A stretch of DNA of 64,000 bases from Thalassospira xiamenensis M-5 = DSM 17429 (GCF_000300235.2 NZ_CP004388.1:849501-913500), one strand, 5' to 3'; shown: positions 1 to 8,736, numbered from the stretch's first letter. Program-made: numbers and translations. The notes: a model not told the origin generated them from the letters alone.

Positions 1-1540
1 CGCCACTATCGGAGGTGATTTTCAGTCGACCTCTGCTTCCATCTTCCATGACGGTTGCCGACAGGCCCGGAATAGCGTTAATCGTCGCCGCCAAATCGGC
101 CATGCTGTCTGAAGTGGTGTAGGGAACATTGATCCCGTTAATCGTCAATGTTCCAACTACAGAAAGCGCTGCATCGGGGTTGCTTACAGGGGATGAATAG
201 AGGGTTGCGCCGGTTTCGTCGCTGGCAAAGAAATCATTCAGCCCAAAGTAGTGTGAGAAGCCTCTGGTTTCGATGCCATTTACGTCAATCGCGCTATCCA
301 TTTCGTTGATCGCGACTTTATTTTCACCGATGCCTTCGATTATGAGTTTTCCGCTCGGCGAGGGTTCCAGGCGCGCTTGAACTCGTCCCGCGAGACCCGG
401 TGCACTGTTGATCTGATTGATGATTTCATTAACCGTTGGCGGTGTCAGCCCGGCAAGGTCAAGGTCAAGATAGCTGGCCCCGGCCGCGAGCGAGCCGTCG
501 GCATTCAGGGCCGCAATACGAACAGTGTTGCTTGGGCCGGCAGCCGATATTGTATCGCCCAGGTTGACAAGACGCGTTCCGCTGAGGTTTGCGGGGGGCG
601 GAAATGCTGTGCCTTTATTATGAATTGCATTAAGTTCGTTACGCAGGTTCTGAGCAAGTTCATTTATCTGATCCTGCATTTCCGGCAGCTCTGTATCACG
701 CATATCAAATAGGGCGCGTAGTGTGCCGGATTTGAGTTCGTCAGTGATGTCTTCACCATTCAGCGACAATCCGTCACCACCGTAGCCTGCCGAAAAGCTC
801 GACGTTTCATTAAAGGTCAGCTGTTCAACATTACGGTCAAGCAGCACACGATTACCGGTGCCCGTCATGACAACGATTGAACCGTCACCACGTGTAAATG
901 AGTTGATATTCATAATTTTGGACAGCTCGGTCAGCGCGTTGTCTCGTTTATCGAGCAAGTCGGCAGTTGCCTGTCCCAGATTTTTCAGTTGTACAATAGA
1001 GCTGTTTAGCTGGCCGATTTCGGACAAAAGCTGATTGGCACGACGAACGTCTGCACCGATTTGGTCGTCAGCTTCAGCACGCAGACTTTGTAACCGGTCA
1101 GACATTGTCGCGAACGATTTCACAACTTGTTCGGCCGCCTCGACAACCTCGATTTTTGGGGCATTCTGTTCGGGAGAGGTTGCGACTTGATCCATCGCGT
1201 TAGCAAGTTCGCTTATGCGCTGGCTAATCGCGGAGTTAGACTCAGGTGAGCCAAACATTTGCTGCAGGCTCTGATAAAAATTGAGACGAACTTCCGTGCG
1301 CCCTGCGTCAGCCATTTCGGCGCGCAGGGTTTTCATCAAGCCCTCGTCGATGTTCCGCGATATGCTTGAGACAGTCGAGCCCGCGCCAGTTCCGTTAAGG
1401 GTGATAGTTTCCTGCTGGGAAATCTTTCTCGAATAGCCGATGGTATTTACGTTCGAGATATTTGATGACGTCACAGCAATGCGCGCTTGTGCGGTATTCA
1501 AACCAGAAACAGCGCTGTTCAGTGCAGAGGTCAACGACAT
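1..1540 (-). CDS. flgK: Flagellar hook-associated protein 1 FlgK (partial)
   Basis: FlgK is the first hook-filament junction protein, exported by the flagellar type III system. The visible 513 residues begin MSLTSALNSAVSGLNTAQAR and continue with SNISNVNTIGYSRK, the N-terminal signature of the axial rod/hook/HAP family. The middle is long and beta-rich. The C-terminal helix lies beyond the left edge, so the gene is cut by the window and not broken. A GAGG sits about 9 nt before the ATG at 1540. It is the last gene of the flgI-flgJ-flgN-flgK set, 14 nt after its likely chaperone gene. Read directly from the minus strand. Confidence 0.95.
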   Translation of the reverse strand, partial: MSLTSALNSAVSGLNTAQARIAVTSSNISNVNTIGYSRKISQQETITLNGTGAGSTVSSISRNIDEGLMKTLRAEMADAGRTEVRLNFYQSLQQMFGSPESNSAISQRISELANAMDQVATSPEQNAPKIEVVEAAEQVVKSFATMSDRLQSLRAEADDQIGADVRRANQLLSEIGQLNSSIVQLKNLGQATADLLDKRDNALTELSKIMNINSFTRGDGSIVVMTGTGNRVLLDRNVEQLTFNETSSFSAGYGGDGLSLNGEDITDELKSGTLRALFDMRDTELPEMQDQINELAQNLRNELNAIHNKGTAFPPPANLSGTRLVNLGDTISAAGPSNTVRIAALNADGSLAAGASYLDLDLAGLTPPTVNEIINQINSAPGLAGRVQARLEPSPSGKLIIEGIGENKVAINEMDSAIDVNGIETRGFSHYFGLNDFFASDETGATLYSSPVSNPDAALSVVGTLTINGINVPYTTSDSMADLAATINAIPGLSATVMEDGSRGRLKITSDSG

Positions 1541-1554
1541 AACAAAATACCTCG

Positions 1555-2022
1555 TTAAAGGGTTTTATTCAGTGAAACCGAGAGAGACTTTTTCTGTTGC
1601 GGTTTCGAATAGCTGCTGATTGGTGCGGACGCTGCGTTTCCATATTTGTCATATGGACTGAAGTCGCTTGCCGCCTGCTTTTTTATCGAGTCGACTATTG
1701 TCTTTACGATGTGATCTGTGGTGCGCCGCATTGCCAAAAGAACTATTCGGTTTTTGTCGGCAACGTCATGAAAGCGTTCTTGCAGTTCTCTTAGCTCTGC
1801 GCGGATTTCTGTAGGTAGCTTTTTCAGCTCGTCCCCATGTTTGCGAAGGGTTGTTACCAACTGCTCATACCGCATGCAAAGCGCTGTTTTATCATTGATA
1901 AAACGTTCATATTCTTGCATTGGAATGGCCCGCATCCCCTGATTTTCACGCTCCAGCAGGGAAATCAGGTCATAAGTGACGCTTTTGAGTTCGATAACCA
2001 TCTGTTCGGTGGTCATGGTCAT
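1555..2022 (-). CDS. flgN: FlgN-like flagellar export chaperone
   Basis: This 155-residue, mostly helical protein fits the FlgN family, the cytosolic chaperone that keeps FlgK and FlgL export-competent. The N-terminal two thirds are charged amphipathic helix with the family-like LISLLERENQGMRA and YEQL stretches. The C-terminus is disordered and rich in Ser, Lys and Gln. Its ATG overlaps the last base of the flgJ stop (TAATG), so translation is probably coupled. Its place directly before flgK supports the role. FlgN proteins are poorly conserved, so the name rests partly on context. Confidence 0.75.
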   Translation of the reverse strand: MTMTTEQMVIELKSVTYDLISLLERENQGMRAIPMQEYERFINDKTALCMRYEQLVTTLRKHGDELKKLPTEIRAELRELQERFHDVADKNRIVLLAMRRTTDHIVKTIVDSIKKQAASDFSPYDKYGNAASAPISSYSKPQQKKSLSVSLNKTL

Positions 2023-2369
2023 TATCCTTCCTGCACCTTGAGGATTTCGCGTGTAACGGCATTTGCAATTCCGATGCCACCTGCGCGGGTCATTTCTTTG
2101 GCATATTCATCAACAAGCAGGGACCGCATCATGGTTTCGCCATGACCGCCGCCAAAGGTTTCGTTGGTTTCGATACCTGCAAACATGTGGCTCAGCATCT
2201 GGCCTAGAAACATTGATTCAAATTCCTGGCCTGCTTTACGCGCCTGGGCCTCGGTTTTGACATGTCCGTCTGTCAACTGGCTTGCATGGTTCGAGACATT
2301 GTTCTGACTGCCGTACTGGGCAGATGCCTGCGCCTGCGCCATCAATGCATTGGTGCTGTCGATCATCAT
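2022..2369 (-). CDS. flgJ: Rod-binding protein, FlgJ N-terminal type
   Basis: At 115 residues this matches only the rod-scaffolding half of enterobacterial FlgJ. The core KAGQEFESMFLGQMLSHM, then GHGETMMRSLLVDEYAKEM and a closing region with IANAV, is the typical rod-binding domain. There is no C-terminal peptidoglycan hydrolase domain, which is usual in Alphaproteobacteria, so the muramidase must be encoded elsewhere. The ATG at 2369 shares a base with the flgI stop (TGATG). A GTG one codon upstream is the alternative start. Confidence 0.9.
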   Translation of the reverse strand: MMIDSTNALMAQAQASAQYGSQNNVSNHASQLTDGHVKTEAQARKAGQEFESMFLGQMLSHMFAGIETNETFGGGHGETMMRSLLVDEYAKEMTRAGGIGIANAVTREILKVQEG

Positions 2370-3502
2370 CACATCACCTCGATTTCGGCTTGAAGTGCGC
2401 CGGACGTTTTGATCGCCTGAAGGATGGTGATCATGTCGCGCGGTCCGACGCCAAGGCTGTTCAGGCCATTAACCAGTTCCTGCAGGCTGACACCGCTTTC
2501 AAGCACGCCAAGCTGGTTATCCTCGCCTTCATCCACTTCGATATTGGTTCGGTCGACGGTTTCAGTCGTGCCGGTTTGCGAGAATGGGGAAGGCTGAGAA
2601 ACTTGCGGAGTTTCAGTTACGCGGATGGTCAGGTTGCCCTGCGCGATAGCCACGCGGTTGATGCGAACATTTTCGCCCATCACGATCGTGCCGGTGTTTT
2701 CATCAATGACGACACGTGCGATCTGATCAGGTTCAACGCGAAGCTGTTCGATGTCCGTCAATAAAGCCACGACATTCTGATTGTAGCGTTCCGGAATGTT
2801 GATGCGAACGGTGCCGGGGTCGCTTGGGCGCGCGGCGATTTCTCCAAGATAGGCATTGACGGCTTCGGCAATGCGGCTGGCTGTGGTGAAGTCCGGGTTG
2901 CGCAAGACAACCGACATGTTCTGCATGGAATTGAGATTGAAATCGATTTCGCGTTCAACGATACCGCCATTGGCGATACGCGCGGAAGTCGGAACACCCT
3001 TGACCACGGTTTGAGCATTGCCGCCAGCAGAGAACCCGCCGACTGCAAGGTTGCCCTGGGCAACGGCGTAAACTTCACCATCAGCACCGACCATGGGAGT
3101 AACCAGAAGGGTCCCGCCCTGAAGGCTTTCGGCAGTGCCGATTGCGCTGATGGAGACATCAAGGCGCGACCCCTGACGCGAGAAAGGCGGTAGGGTGGCG
3201 GTGACCATCACGGCTGCGATATTGTCGGAATCAATGTCATCGATCTGGCTGCGCACGTTGATGCCGAGCCGTTCAAGCATGGCCACAAGGCTTTGGCGGG
3301 TAAAGTCGGCATCACCAAGATCGTCACCCGTGCCGTTCAAACCGACAACCAGGCCGTAACCTACCAGCATGTTGTCACGTACGCCTTCAAAGTCGGCGAT
3401 ATCCTTGATGCGCGACTGGGCGTTTGCCGGGACAACCTGCGTCAGGGCGATCATGCCGAGCACTGCTGCCTTTAATGCATATTTGCCTAGACCTTTGATC
3501 AT
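2369..3502 (-). CDS. flgI: Flagellar P-ring protein FlgI
   Basis: FlgI forms the periplasmic P-ring around the flagellar rod. The 377-residue product starts MIKGLGKYALKAAVLGMIAL with a cleavable signal peptide ending near VPANAQS. It continues RIKDIADFEGVRDNMLVGYG and GLVVGLNGTGD, the family's strongly conserved start, and ends with GVGPRDMITILQAIK. I chose the ATG at 3502 because upstream in-frame codons would bury the signal peptide. It heads the flgI-flgJ-flgN-flgK operon, with a sigma-54-type element about 60 nt upstream. Confidence 0.96.
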   Translation of the reverse strand: MIKGLGKYALKAAVLGMIALTQVVPANAQSRIKDIADFEGVRDNMLVGYGLVVGLNGTGDDLGDADFTRQSLVAMLERLGINVRSQIDDIDSDNIAAVMVTATLPPFSRQGSRLDVSISAIGTAESLQGGTLLVTPMVGADGEVYAVAQGNLAVGGFSAGGNAQTVVKGVPTSARIANGGIVEREIDFNLNSMQNMSVVLRNPDFTTASRIAEAVNAYLGEIAARPSDPGTVRINIPERYNQNVVALLTDIEQLRVEPDQIARVVIDENTGTIVMGENVRINRVAIAQGNLTIRVTETPQVSQPSPFSQTGTTETVDRTNIEVDEGEDNQLGVLESGVSLQELVNGLNSLGVGPRDMITILQAIKTSGALQAEIEVM

Positions 3503-3560
3503 ATTCTTTGTTCCGCTTCCGGGGATGGGTTTGCCACCCGATACAATTTGCAAACACTTC

Positions 3561-3576
3561 TGCGAAAACCGTGCCA
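3561..3576 (-). promoter_or_regulatory. Sigma-54 type -24/-12 promoter for flgI operon
   Basis: Read on the minus strand the site is TGGCACGGTTTTCGCA, against the consensus TGGCACG-N4-TTGCW. The GG and GC dinucleotides start exactly 12 nt apart, as RpoN requires, and only one -12 base differs. The start site would be near 3550, leaving a leader of about 48 nt before flgI. It is one of four such sites in this window, all in front of flagellar operons. Confidence 0.72.
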
Positions 3577-3681
3577 GATGGCAGAAAGCCAAAGCTTTGG
3601 ATCACTGATTGTGCAAGTTGCCGGAAAATCGGTGTTTTTTTTGACGAGCAGACGAACTGCACGGCAATAGTGGGGTGCCGA

Positions 3682-3699
3682 CCCGGCATTTTTTTCCCG
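3682..3699. promoter_or_regulatory. Possible FlbD (ftr-like) enhancer motif
   Basis: The segment CCCGGCATTTTTTTCCCG contains the CGGCA core seen in enhancer elements bound by FlbD, the NtrC-type activator of sigma-54 flagellar promoters in Caulobacter. It lies about 120-130 nt upstream of the predicted flgI start site, a normal enhancer distance. The rest of the 3503-3856 intergenic stretch shows no gene. An unremarkable CGTTGC-N5-GCAACG inverted repeat lies at 3698-3714. Confidence 0.3.
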
Positions 3700-3856
3700 T
3701 TGCGTCAGGCAACGCTTTGGGGGAGACTCGGCCTAACGGGATCACTGCCAAAGGGCTATGCGGATTGAGCCGACAGGCTTTGCACAGCTGATTGACGTAG
3801 TGATGGCTGCATGTTCGATCCCGGCAAGCTTACCACATAGCAGGCGGAAGTGAAAA

Positions 3857-4300
3857 ATGAAGGTCAGCGGATCCAAAGCGACAGGCACGAATAGCACGAC
3901 ACGCAAGAAAACATCCGGCGGTGGCGGTGCGGGCGGTTTTGCTGATGCAATTCGTTCACTCGATTCCGCAGGCGGAGCAAGCGGGGCAGGTGGTGTGCAT
4001 AGTGCGGGAACGGTCAGTGCGCTTGATGCATTGCTGGCGTTACAGCAAAGTGGTGATGCACTTGATTCCCCGAAAAAGCACGCCGTCCTGCGGGCCGAAA
4101 GCTTGCTTGAGCAGCTTGAAGGTGTGCGGGATGCTCTGTTGAGCGGGACTTTGCCTGCCAGCCGACTGCGCCAGCTTGTCGGGCTGTTGGATCAGCAGCG
4201 CGAAAATATCTCCGATCCAGCCCTTTCTTCTGTGCTGGACGAGATTGATCTGCGGGCACAGGTCGAGCTTGCAAAGCTTGAAGTTTCGGGTCTGGCCTGA
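3857..4300 (+). CDS. fliX: Class II flagellar assembly regulator FliX
   Basis: FliX is an alphaproteobacterial regulator that couples early flagellar assembly to FlbD activity at sigma-54 promoters. The 147-residue protein has a Gly/Ser/Thr-rich N-terminal tail (first 55 residues). A helical domain follows with ALDALLALQQSGD, then LLEQLEGVRDALLSG, and LRQLVGLLDQQ near the end, as expected for the family. GCGGAAG precedes the ATG. It is transcribed divergently from flgI, the arrangement known in Caulobacter. FlbD itself is not in this window. Confidence 0.9.
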   Translation: MKVSGSKATGTNSTTRKKTSGGGGAGGFADAIRSLDSAGGASGAGGVHSAGTVSALDALLALQQSGDALDSPKKHAVLRAESLLEQLEGVRDALLSGTLPASRLRQLVGLLDQQRENISDPALSSVLDEIDLRAQVELAKLEVSGLA

Positions 4301-4404
4301 AAATTTACGGTTTGGGCGATGGTTTTGGTCGCAAAACCCAAGGTTGTGAAGGCTTTCAGGCTAATTCAGATTTATTTACTCAATCAGCTTGCACCCATTG
4401 CGCG

Positions 4405-4450
4405 CGCCCTCTATATTGCCGCGCGTTCGATGAGTCCTGTATAGAGGGCG
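4405..4450 (+). promoter_or_regulatory. Inverted repeat that would hide the dksA ribosome-binding site
   Basis: Two perfect 11-base arms, CGCCCTCTATA at 4405-4415 and TATAGAGGGCG at 4440-4450, flank a 24-base loop. The right arm contains GAGGG, the only good Shine-Dalgarno sequence in front of the dksA ATG at 4454. A transcript starting upstream of 4405 would fold so that the site is base-paired. The structure is seen directly. A regulatory role is inferred. Confidence 0.5.
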
Positions 4451-4453
4451 TAC

Positions 4454-4873
4454 ATGACTATCACGCTACCACCAGACTATCGTCCCGCTGAGGACGAAGA
4501 GTTCATGAACCCGCGCCAGCGGGAATATTTCCGGCAGAAGCTTTTGGCCTGGCGGGCTGAACTGCTGCAAGAATCTTCGGAAACATTAGCGAGCCTGCAG
4601 GATGGCGGGGGACTTCAGGAACCGGATTTGACCGATCGTGCATCGGCCGAAACAGACCGGGCCTTGGAACTCCGCACTCGTGACAGGGCGCGTAAGCTGA
4701 TTTCAAAAATTGATGCTGCTTTGCGTCGAATTGAAGACGGATCATATGGTTACTGCGAAGAAACCGACGAGCCGATCAGCCTTAAAAGACTTGAAGCTCG
4801 TCCGATTGCGACCCTGAGCATCGAAGCCCAGGAACGCCATGAACGGATGGAGCGCACTCGCCGCGACGACTGA
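4454..4873 (+). CDS. dksA: RNA polymerase-binding transcription factor DksA
   Basis: DksA binds in the secondary channel of RNA polymerase and, with ppGpp, adjusts rRNA and amino-acid promoters. The 139-residue protein has the coiled-coil region (residues about 30-100, with DRASAETDRALELRTRDR) and the C-terminal globular part SYGYCEETDEPISLKRLEAR. Only the first of the four zinc-finger cysteines remains. The others are Thr, Ser and Ala, so zinc binding is unlikely, as in other alphaproteobacterial DksA proteins. It follows fliX by 153 nt and is followed by a strong terminator. Confidence 0.93.
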   Translation: MTITLPPDYRPAEDEEFMNPRQREYFRQKLLAWRAELLQESSETLASLQDGGGLQEPDLTDRASAETDRALELRTRDRARKLISKIDAALRRIEDGSYGYCEETDEPISLKRLEARPIATLSIEAQERHERMERTRRDD

Positions 4874-4975
4874 TCGCGTCGGGAATAATCACGGGTCGCG
4901 CCTGCGTTGATCCGGTCAAATGGCAAAAGCCAAAGCTCTGTTGGGGAATACCGGTTAGGGATAACCAAAATCAAA

Positions 4976-5008
4976 GGTCCGGCTGTAATTTGCAGCCGGA
5001 CCTTTTTT
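4976..5008 (+). terminator. Rho-independent terminator after dksA
   Basis: A perfect 10-bp stem (GGTCCGGCTG with CAGCCGGACC) and 7-base loop are followed by six T residues. It lies about 100 nt past the dksA stop. Confidence 0.9.
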
Positions 5009-5032
5009 GTTTTGGCCTGGTTCAGGCGAAAC

Positions 5033-5059
5033 AAAACCGGCCTGTGGCAGGCCGGTTTT
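5033..5059 (-). terminator. Terminator of the flgF-G-A-H operon
   Basis: A perfect 12-bp stem, AAAACCGGCCTG with CAGGCCGGTTTT, encloses a 3-base loop. On the minus strand it lies 55 nt beyond the flgH stop and ends in T residues. It could also act on the plus strand as a second stop behind dksA. Confidence 0.85.
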
Positions 5060-5113
5060 GGTCAATCGTGATTGCCCACGGGAATCCAGGAAAGCGCAGG
5101 CGATCAGGATCAA

Positions 5114-5887
5114 TCAGAACGGTAGAATGACATCCATGATTTCGCTGCCGTAACGCGGCTGCTGTACATCTGAAATCGTACCGCGACCACCATAGGAAAT
5201 ACGGGCTTCCGCGATTTTGTCATATTCGACTTCGTTGGACGAACTGATGTCCGCGGCACGTATGACGCCCGCGATCTGAACTTCACGGACTTCGCTGTTT
5301 ACCCTGATTTCCTGACGACCATGAATGACATAATTTCCGTTCGGAAGGACCTGAATGACGATGGCTGCCACGCGCAGGTCAATCGCTTCGTTACGGTCAA
5401 GCGTGCCACTGCCTCTGTTGGACGTCGCGCTGTCCATATCGAACATCGATGACGGGTTGATCGTTTCGGGCAGTACTTTGGTGAGTTCGGACTCGAGGCC
5501 AAAAAGGTTTGGCACCGCCAGATCCTCGCTATTGGTGCGGGAACGTGCGGTGGTGTTGGCCAGTGCCGCACTGTCCTGCATATCGACAACAACCGTCAGA
5601 ATGTCACCAACCTGATTGGCGCGCTGGTCCTTGAAGAACGAACGTGCACCGGAACGCCATAGCGAGTTCGGATTGCTTTCTGCGATCTGCGGTGCAGGCA
5701 TTGGCAAGCTTACTGGTCGATAGGTTTCTGACTGCGTGGGATTGTCGATTGCCGAGAGCCTCGGTGCCTCGCCGACTTCGGAAAGGCGTTTCATCGCGTT
5801 GCAGCCTGAAAGCAGTGCCGTGGCACCGATCAGGCCGGTTACAATTGCCAAACGGCGCATTGAAATCTGCATGTGATTAACAGGCAT
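5114..5887 (-). CDS. flgH: Flagellar L-ring lipoprotein FlgH
   Basis: FlgH builds the outer-membrane L-ring of the flagellum. The 257-residue precursor has a lipoprotein signal with lipobox LLSGC near residues 25-29. Family motifs follow: SLWRSGARSFFKDQRA, VGDILTVVVDM, and a C-terminal ISYGGRG with VLPF at the end. AGGAGG is 6 nt before the ATG at 5887, which fixes the start. It is the last gene of the flgF-flgG-flgA-flgH operon and is followed by a hairpin terminator. Confidence 0.96.
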   Translation of the reverse strand: MPVNHMQISMRRLAIVTGLIGATALLSGCNAMKRLSEVGEAPRLSAIDNPTQSETYRPVSLPMPAPQIAESNPNSLWRSGARSFFKDQRANQVGDILTVVVDMQDSAALANTTARSRTNSEDLAVPNLFGLESELTKVLPETINPSSMFDMDSATSNRGSGTLDRNEAIDLRVAAIVIQVLPNGNYVIHGRQEIRVNSEVREVQIAGVIRAADISSSNEVEYDKIAEARISYGGRGTISDVQQPRYGSEIMDVILPF

Positions 5888-5956
5888 TTATTCCTCCTGG
5901 AATTCCTGCCTGTATCTACGCAATCCTCATGCCAGATTGCGGTTCCTGAGCGGGCA

Positions 5957-5980
5957 AAGCTTGCCGGGTCGGCAAGCCTT
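5957..5980. other. Hairpin between flgA and flgH
   Basis: GCTTGCCG-GGT-CGGCAAGC is a perfect 8-bp inverted repeat in the 127-nt gap between flgA and flgH. It lacks a T-run, so it is more likely an mRNA processing or stability element than a terminator. The TGCCG/CGGCA arms are also the half-sites seen at the flagellar promoters, so a protein-binding role is possible. Confidence 0.35.
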
Positions 5981-6014
5981 TGTCTTTCATCGTGAATTGC
6001 GGGAAATCGCCGTG

Positions 6015-7001
6015 CTATTGCGACATTGCGGGCAAAGCGCGAACTTCGTTCTCGGCAACAACTTCCACTTGGATGGTTTTGTTGCTGGTCATGTTCATGA
6101 CGCGAATGATCGCGCCTTTTGCCCCGTCTTCAAGCGCTTTGCCGCGCGCGGTTAGCGACATGTTGGCGGTGAACAATCGGATCGTAACCAGTGCGCCGCG
6201 CCGAACAAGGATCGGATTGGAAAAGTCGCGGAACATCAGGGGTTCGTCTGATTTGATCGGGCGCAAAGCTTCTTTGCCGATAACATCGTTGATGTCGCGA
6301 ATGGCGCCCGCTGGAAGACGTTCCGAGCGGACATTTCGGTATTCAACTTGATCCGGGCGCACGATCTCGCCACGCCGGACGGGTTCGATCACGACGGGAA
6401 CCTGTGCCAGGGGGAAATATCTGCCGCTCATGCGGTAAGTGCGGCGCTGGGCTGTTTGCGTGCCGGTGGTGACACTGGCAATGAACCGGTTTGTCCGTTG
6501 GTTGACGTCAAGACCTGTGATCTCGACTTCGGCCGGTACATCGACAGGCAGATGGATTTGAAATGTCTCGCCGGAAAGGTCGACAGTAAAGGGCGGCTTT
6601 ATTCCATGGTCGACAAGCGCATCTTTGATCGCTTCGGAAATTTCGTCGATGGAAATTGTCTGGCTTGCGCGGGTGATGACGATCTGGTCCGCCGTCGTTC
6701 GGGGGCGCCATGCAATTTTGTTTCGCTGCGCGATGCCATAAAGCCAGCGGTAATCAAGAACGGTTTGCCGCCCGGGCTGCGGGGAATGGGAAACCGGAAT
6801 ATCAGCCTGTTCAACGTCTATGCCGCTGAAAATGTCTCCCAATGTCACATATTGCCCTTCGACAACCGCATCAGGGCGCAACAGGATATTGGTATCCAGT
6901 TCTTGGGAGCTGGACGACGATTGCGCGTGAGACGGTACCGGGTTGCTCAGCAGCACCGGAAGCAAAAGGGCAAGGACAAGGAATATTTTCTGCATTTTCA
7001 T
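6015..7001 (-). CDS. flgA: Flagellar P-ring assembly chaperone FlgA
   Basis: FlgA is a periplasmic chaperone needed for FlgI polymerisation into the P-ring. The 328-residue product begins MKMQKIFLVLALLLPVLLSN, a signal peptide cleaved near SHAQS. The SAF domain and C-terminal beta module follow (VPVVIEPVRRGEIVRPDQVE, GKEALRPIKSDEPL, GALVTI). An upstream extension is possible, but GGTTGGCGG right before the ATG at 7001 and the signal peptide favour this start. It sits between flgG and flgH. Confidence 0.93.
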   Translation of the reverse strand: MKMQKIFLVLALLLPVLLSNPVPSHAQSSSSSQELDTNILLRPDAVVEGQYVTLGDIFSGIDVEQADIPVSHSPQPGRQTVLDYRWLYGIAQRNKIAWRPRTTADQIVITRASQTISIDEISEAIKDALVDHGIKPPFTVDLSGETFQIHLPVDVPAEVEITGLDVNQRTNRFIASVTTGTQTAQRRTYRMSGRYFPLAQVPVVIEPVRRGEIVRPDQVEYRNVRSERLPAGAIRDINDVIGKEALRPIKSDEPLMFRDFSNPILVRRGALVTIRLFTANMSLTARGKALEDGAKGAIIRVMNMTSNKTIQVEVVAENEVRALPAMSQ

Positions 7002-7125
7002 CCGCCAACCATAGCACGGAACTGTATAAATCGCGTAAACGCAGTTAACGCGGGAAACCACTTTTTCCAAGGCTGCCCGCGCATTCATTTTCCAAGAAAT
7101 TTTATCAGTTCGGAACCGTATCGAA

Positions 7126-7911
7126 TTAACGCAGGTTGCTGACGGAGCTCATCATTTCATCCGTGGTCGAGATTGATTTGGAATTCATCTCGTATGCGCG
7201 CTGCGCCTTTATCAGGTTGGTGATTTCCTGAACGACGTTGACGTTTGAGGATTCCAGATAGCCCTGCTGAACGGTACCAAAACCAACAGAACCAGGAACA
7301 CCGGTGGTGGCATCACCTGACGCCTCAGTTTCGAGGAACAGGTTATCGCCAAGCGCATCAAGCCCGGCTGGGTTGATGAAGGTTGCAAGCTGGATTTGTC
7401 CCAGATTCTGAAGTGCAACCTGGCCATCGATTTCGGCGAGCACTTCTCCTGAGGTGTTGATGGTGATGGACGTCGCGTTGTTTGGCACGGTGATACCCGG
7501 CTGAACGGCAAAACCATCTTTGGTTACGATCTGTCCATTGGCATCGAGTTTCATAGTGCCGTCACGGGTGTAAGCTGTTTCACCACTGGGCAAATCGATC
7601 TGCAGGTAACCGCGTCCCTGTATGGCAACATCAAGCTCGTTTTCGGTCAGAGATAGGGTGCCCTGACCCATATAACGCCCTATGGCTGCAGTTTTTACAC
7701 CGAGGCCGACCTGAACGCCGACAGGAACAATTGTCCCAGTATCGGATGACGGGGACCCGGCGCGACGCAGATCCTGATATAGCAGGTCCTGGAATTCGGC
7801 GCGCTGGCGTTTATAGCCGGTGGTGGTCATGTTGGCGATGTTGTGCGAGGTCACATCCACGTTGGTGGATTGTGCCTGCATGCCAAGGGCTCCAATATCA
7901 AGTGATCGCAT
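7126..7911 (-). CDS. flgG: Flagellar distal rod protein FlgG
   Basis: FlgG forms the distal rod. The 261-residue protein starts MRSLDIGALGMQAQSTNVDV and carries HNIANMTTTGYKRQRAEFQD, the rod N-terminal motif. It ends with the conserved ESSNVNVVQEITNLIKAQRA and YEMNSKSI helix. A GAGGAG lies 8 nt before the ATG at 7911, so the longer upstream reading is rejected. Its length matches the 260 residues usual for the family. Confidence 0.97.
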   Translation of the reverse strand: MRSLDIGALGMQAQSTNVDVTSHNIANMTTTGYKRQRAEFQDLLYQDLRRAGSPSSDTGTIVPVGVQVGLGVKTAAIGRYMGQGTLSLTENELDVAIQGRGYLQIDLPSGETAYTRDGTMKLDANGQIVTKDGFAVQPGITVPNNATSITINTSGEVLAEIDGQVALQNLGQIQLATFINPAGLDALGDNLFLETEASGDATTGVPGSVGFGTVQQGYLESSNVNVVQEITNLIKAQRAYEMNSKSISTTDEMMSSVSNLR

Positions 7912-7974
7912 CTTCTGTCTCCTCGGTCTGCGCCATGGGCGCATATGAATTCTTTAGGGCGGGCGCCCGTTTGA

Positions 7975-8736
7975 TCAGGCGCGAACATCGCCCAGTTTGC
8001 TAATCATGTTACGTTGACGCTCGTTCTCGCTTTCCAGCGACCGAGTCACAGACTGATAGGTACGCAACACATCAATCATCTGTGTCATTGAACTGATCGG
8101 GTTGACGTTGGATTTTTCAAGGGCACCCTGAACAACGCCGGGATTCTCAACCGGCTGGGCTCCATCGGGATCGTTCGGGTTTTCTTTGATGATGCTGTAT
8201 AGGGAGCTACCTGTTTTATTCATATCCTGAACGTTATCAAACGTTACAACCTGCAACCGGCCTATCTGACCGATATCGGTTGAAATGCTACCATCGCCTT
8301 TGATTTTGACTTGTCCGTCTGCTTCATTGAAAAAAATAGGCTGGCCAGCATCGCTCAAGACCGGTAGCCCTTGATTGGTGACAAGCTGTCCGCCTGGATC
8401 AACAGTGAAGTTACCGTTCCGTGTATATTGCACACCGGTTGGGGTCTGCACTGCAAAGAACATATCCGGCTGGCTCAGTGCCACATCAAGCGGTTGTTCA
8501 GTGATTTCAATGTTGCCTACGCGTGTGTCGCGAAACTGCGCGATATCCTGAACAAGTGATATTTCACGCTCGCCGCGGAAAGGCGCGTCCTTGTTCTTCG
8601 CAACCCAATCGGTGAACATCATCTTTTCTTCCTTGTACCCGGTCGTGTTCATGTTCGCCAGGTTCTGGGAGATATTGTTCATCATGCTGCGGAGCGTCTT
8701 TTGACGCGACAAAGCGATGTAGGTAACGTTTTCCAT
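7975..8736 (-). CDS. flgF: Flagellar proximal rod protein FlgF
   Basis: FlgF is a proximal rod subunit. The 253-residue protein begins MENVTYIALSRQKTLRSMMN and carries NISQNLANMNTTGYKEEK, the rod/hook N-terminal motif. The C-terminal ALEKSNVNPISSMTQMIDVL and the following YQSVTRSLE are also typical. It heads the flgF-flgG-flgA-flgH operon, 45 nt downstream of a sigma-54-type element. Codons here are more AT-rich than in flgG. Confidence 0.95.
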   Translation of the reverse strand: MENVTYIALSRQKTLRSMMNNISQNLANMNTTGYKEEKMMFTDWVAKNKDAPFRGEREISLVQDIAQFRDTRVGNIEITEQPLDVALSQPDMFFAVQTPTGVQYTRNGNFTVDPGGQLVTNQGLPVLSDAGQPIFFNEADGQVKIKGDGSISTDIGQIGRLQVVTFDNVQDMNKTGSSLYSIIKENPNDPDGAQPVENPGVVQGALEKSNVNPISSMTQMIDVLRTYQSVTRSLESENERQRNMISKLGDVRA

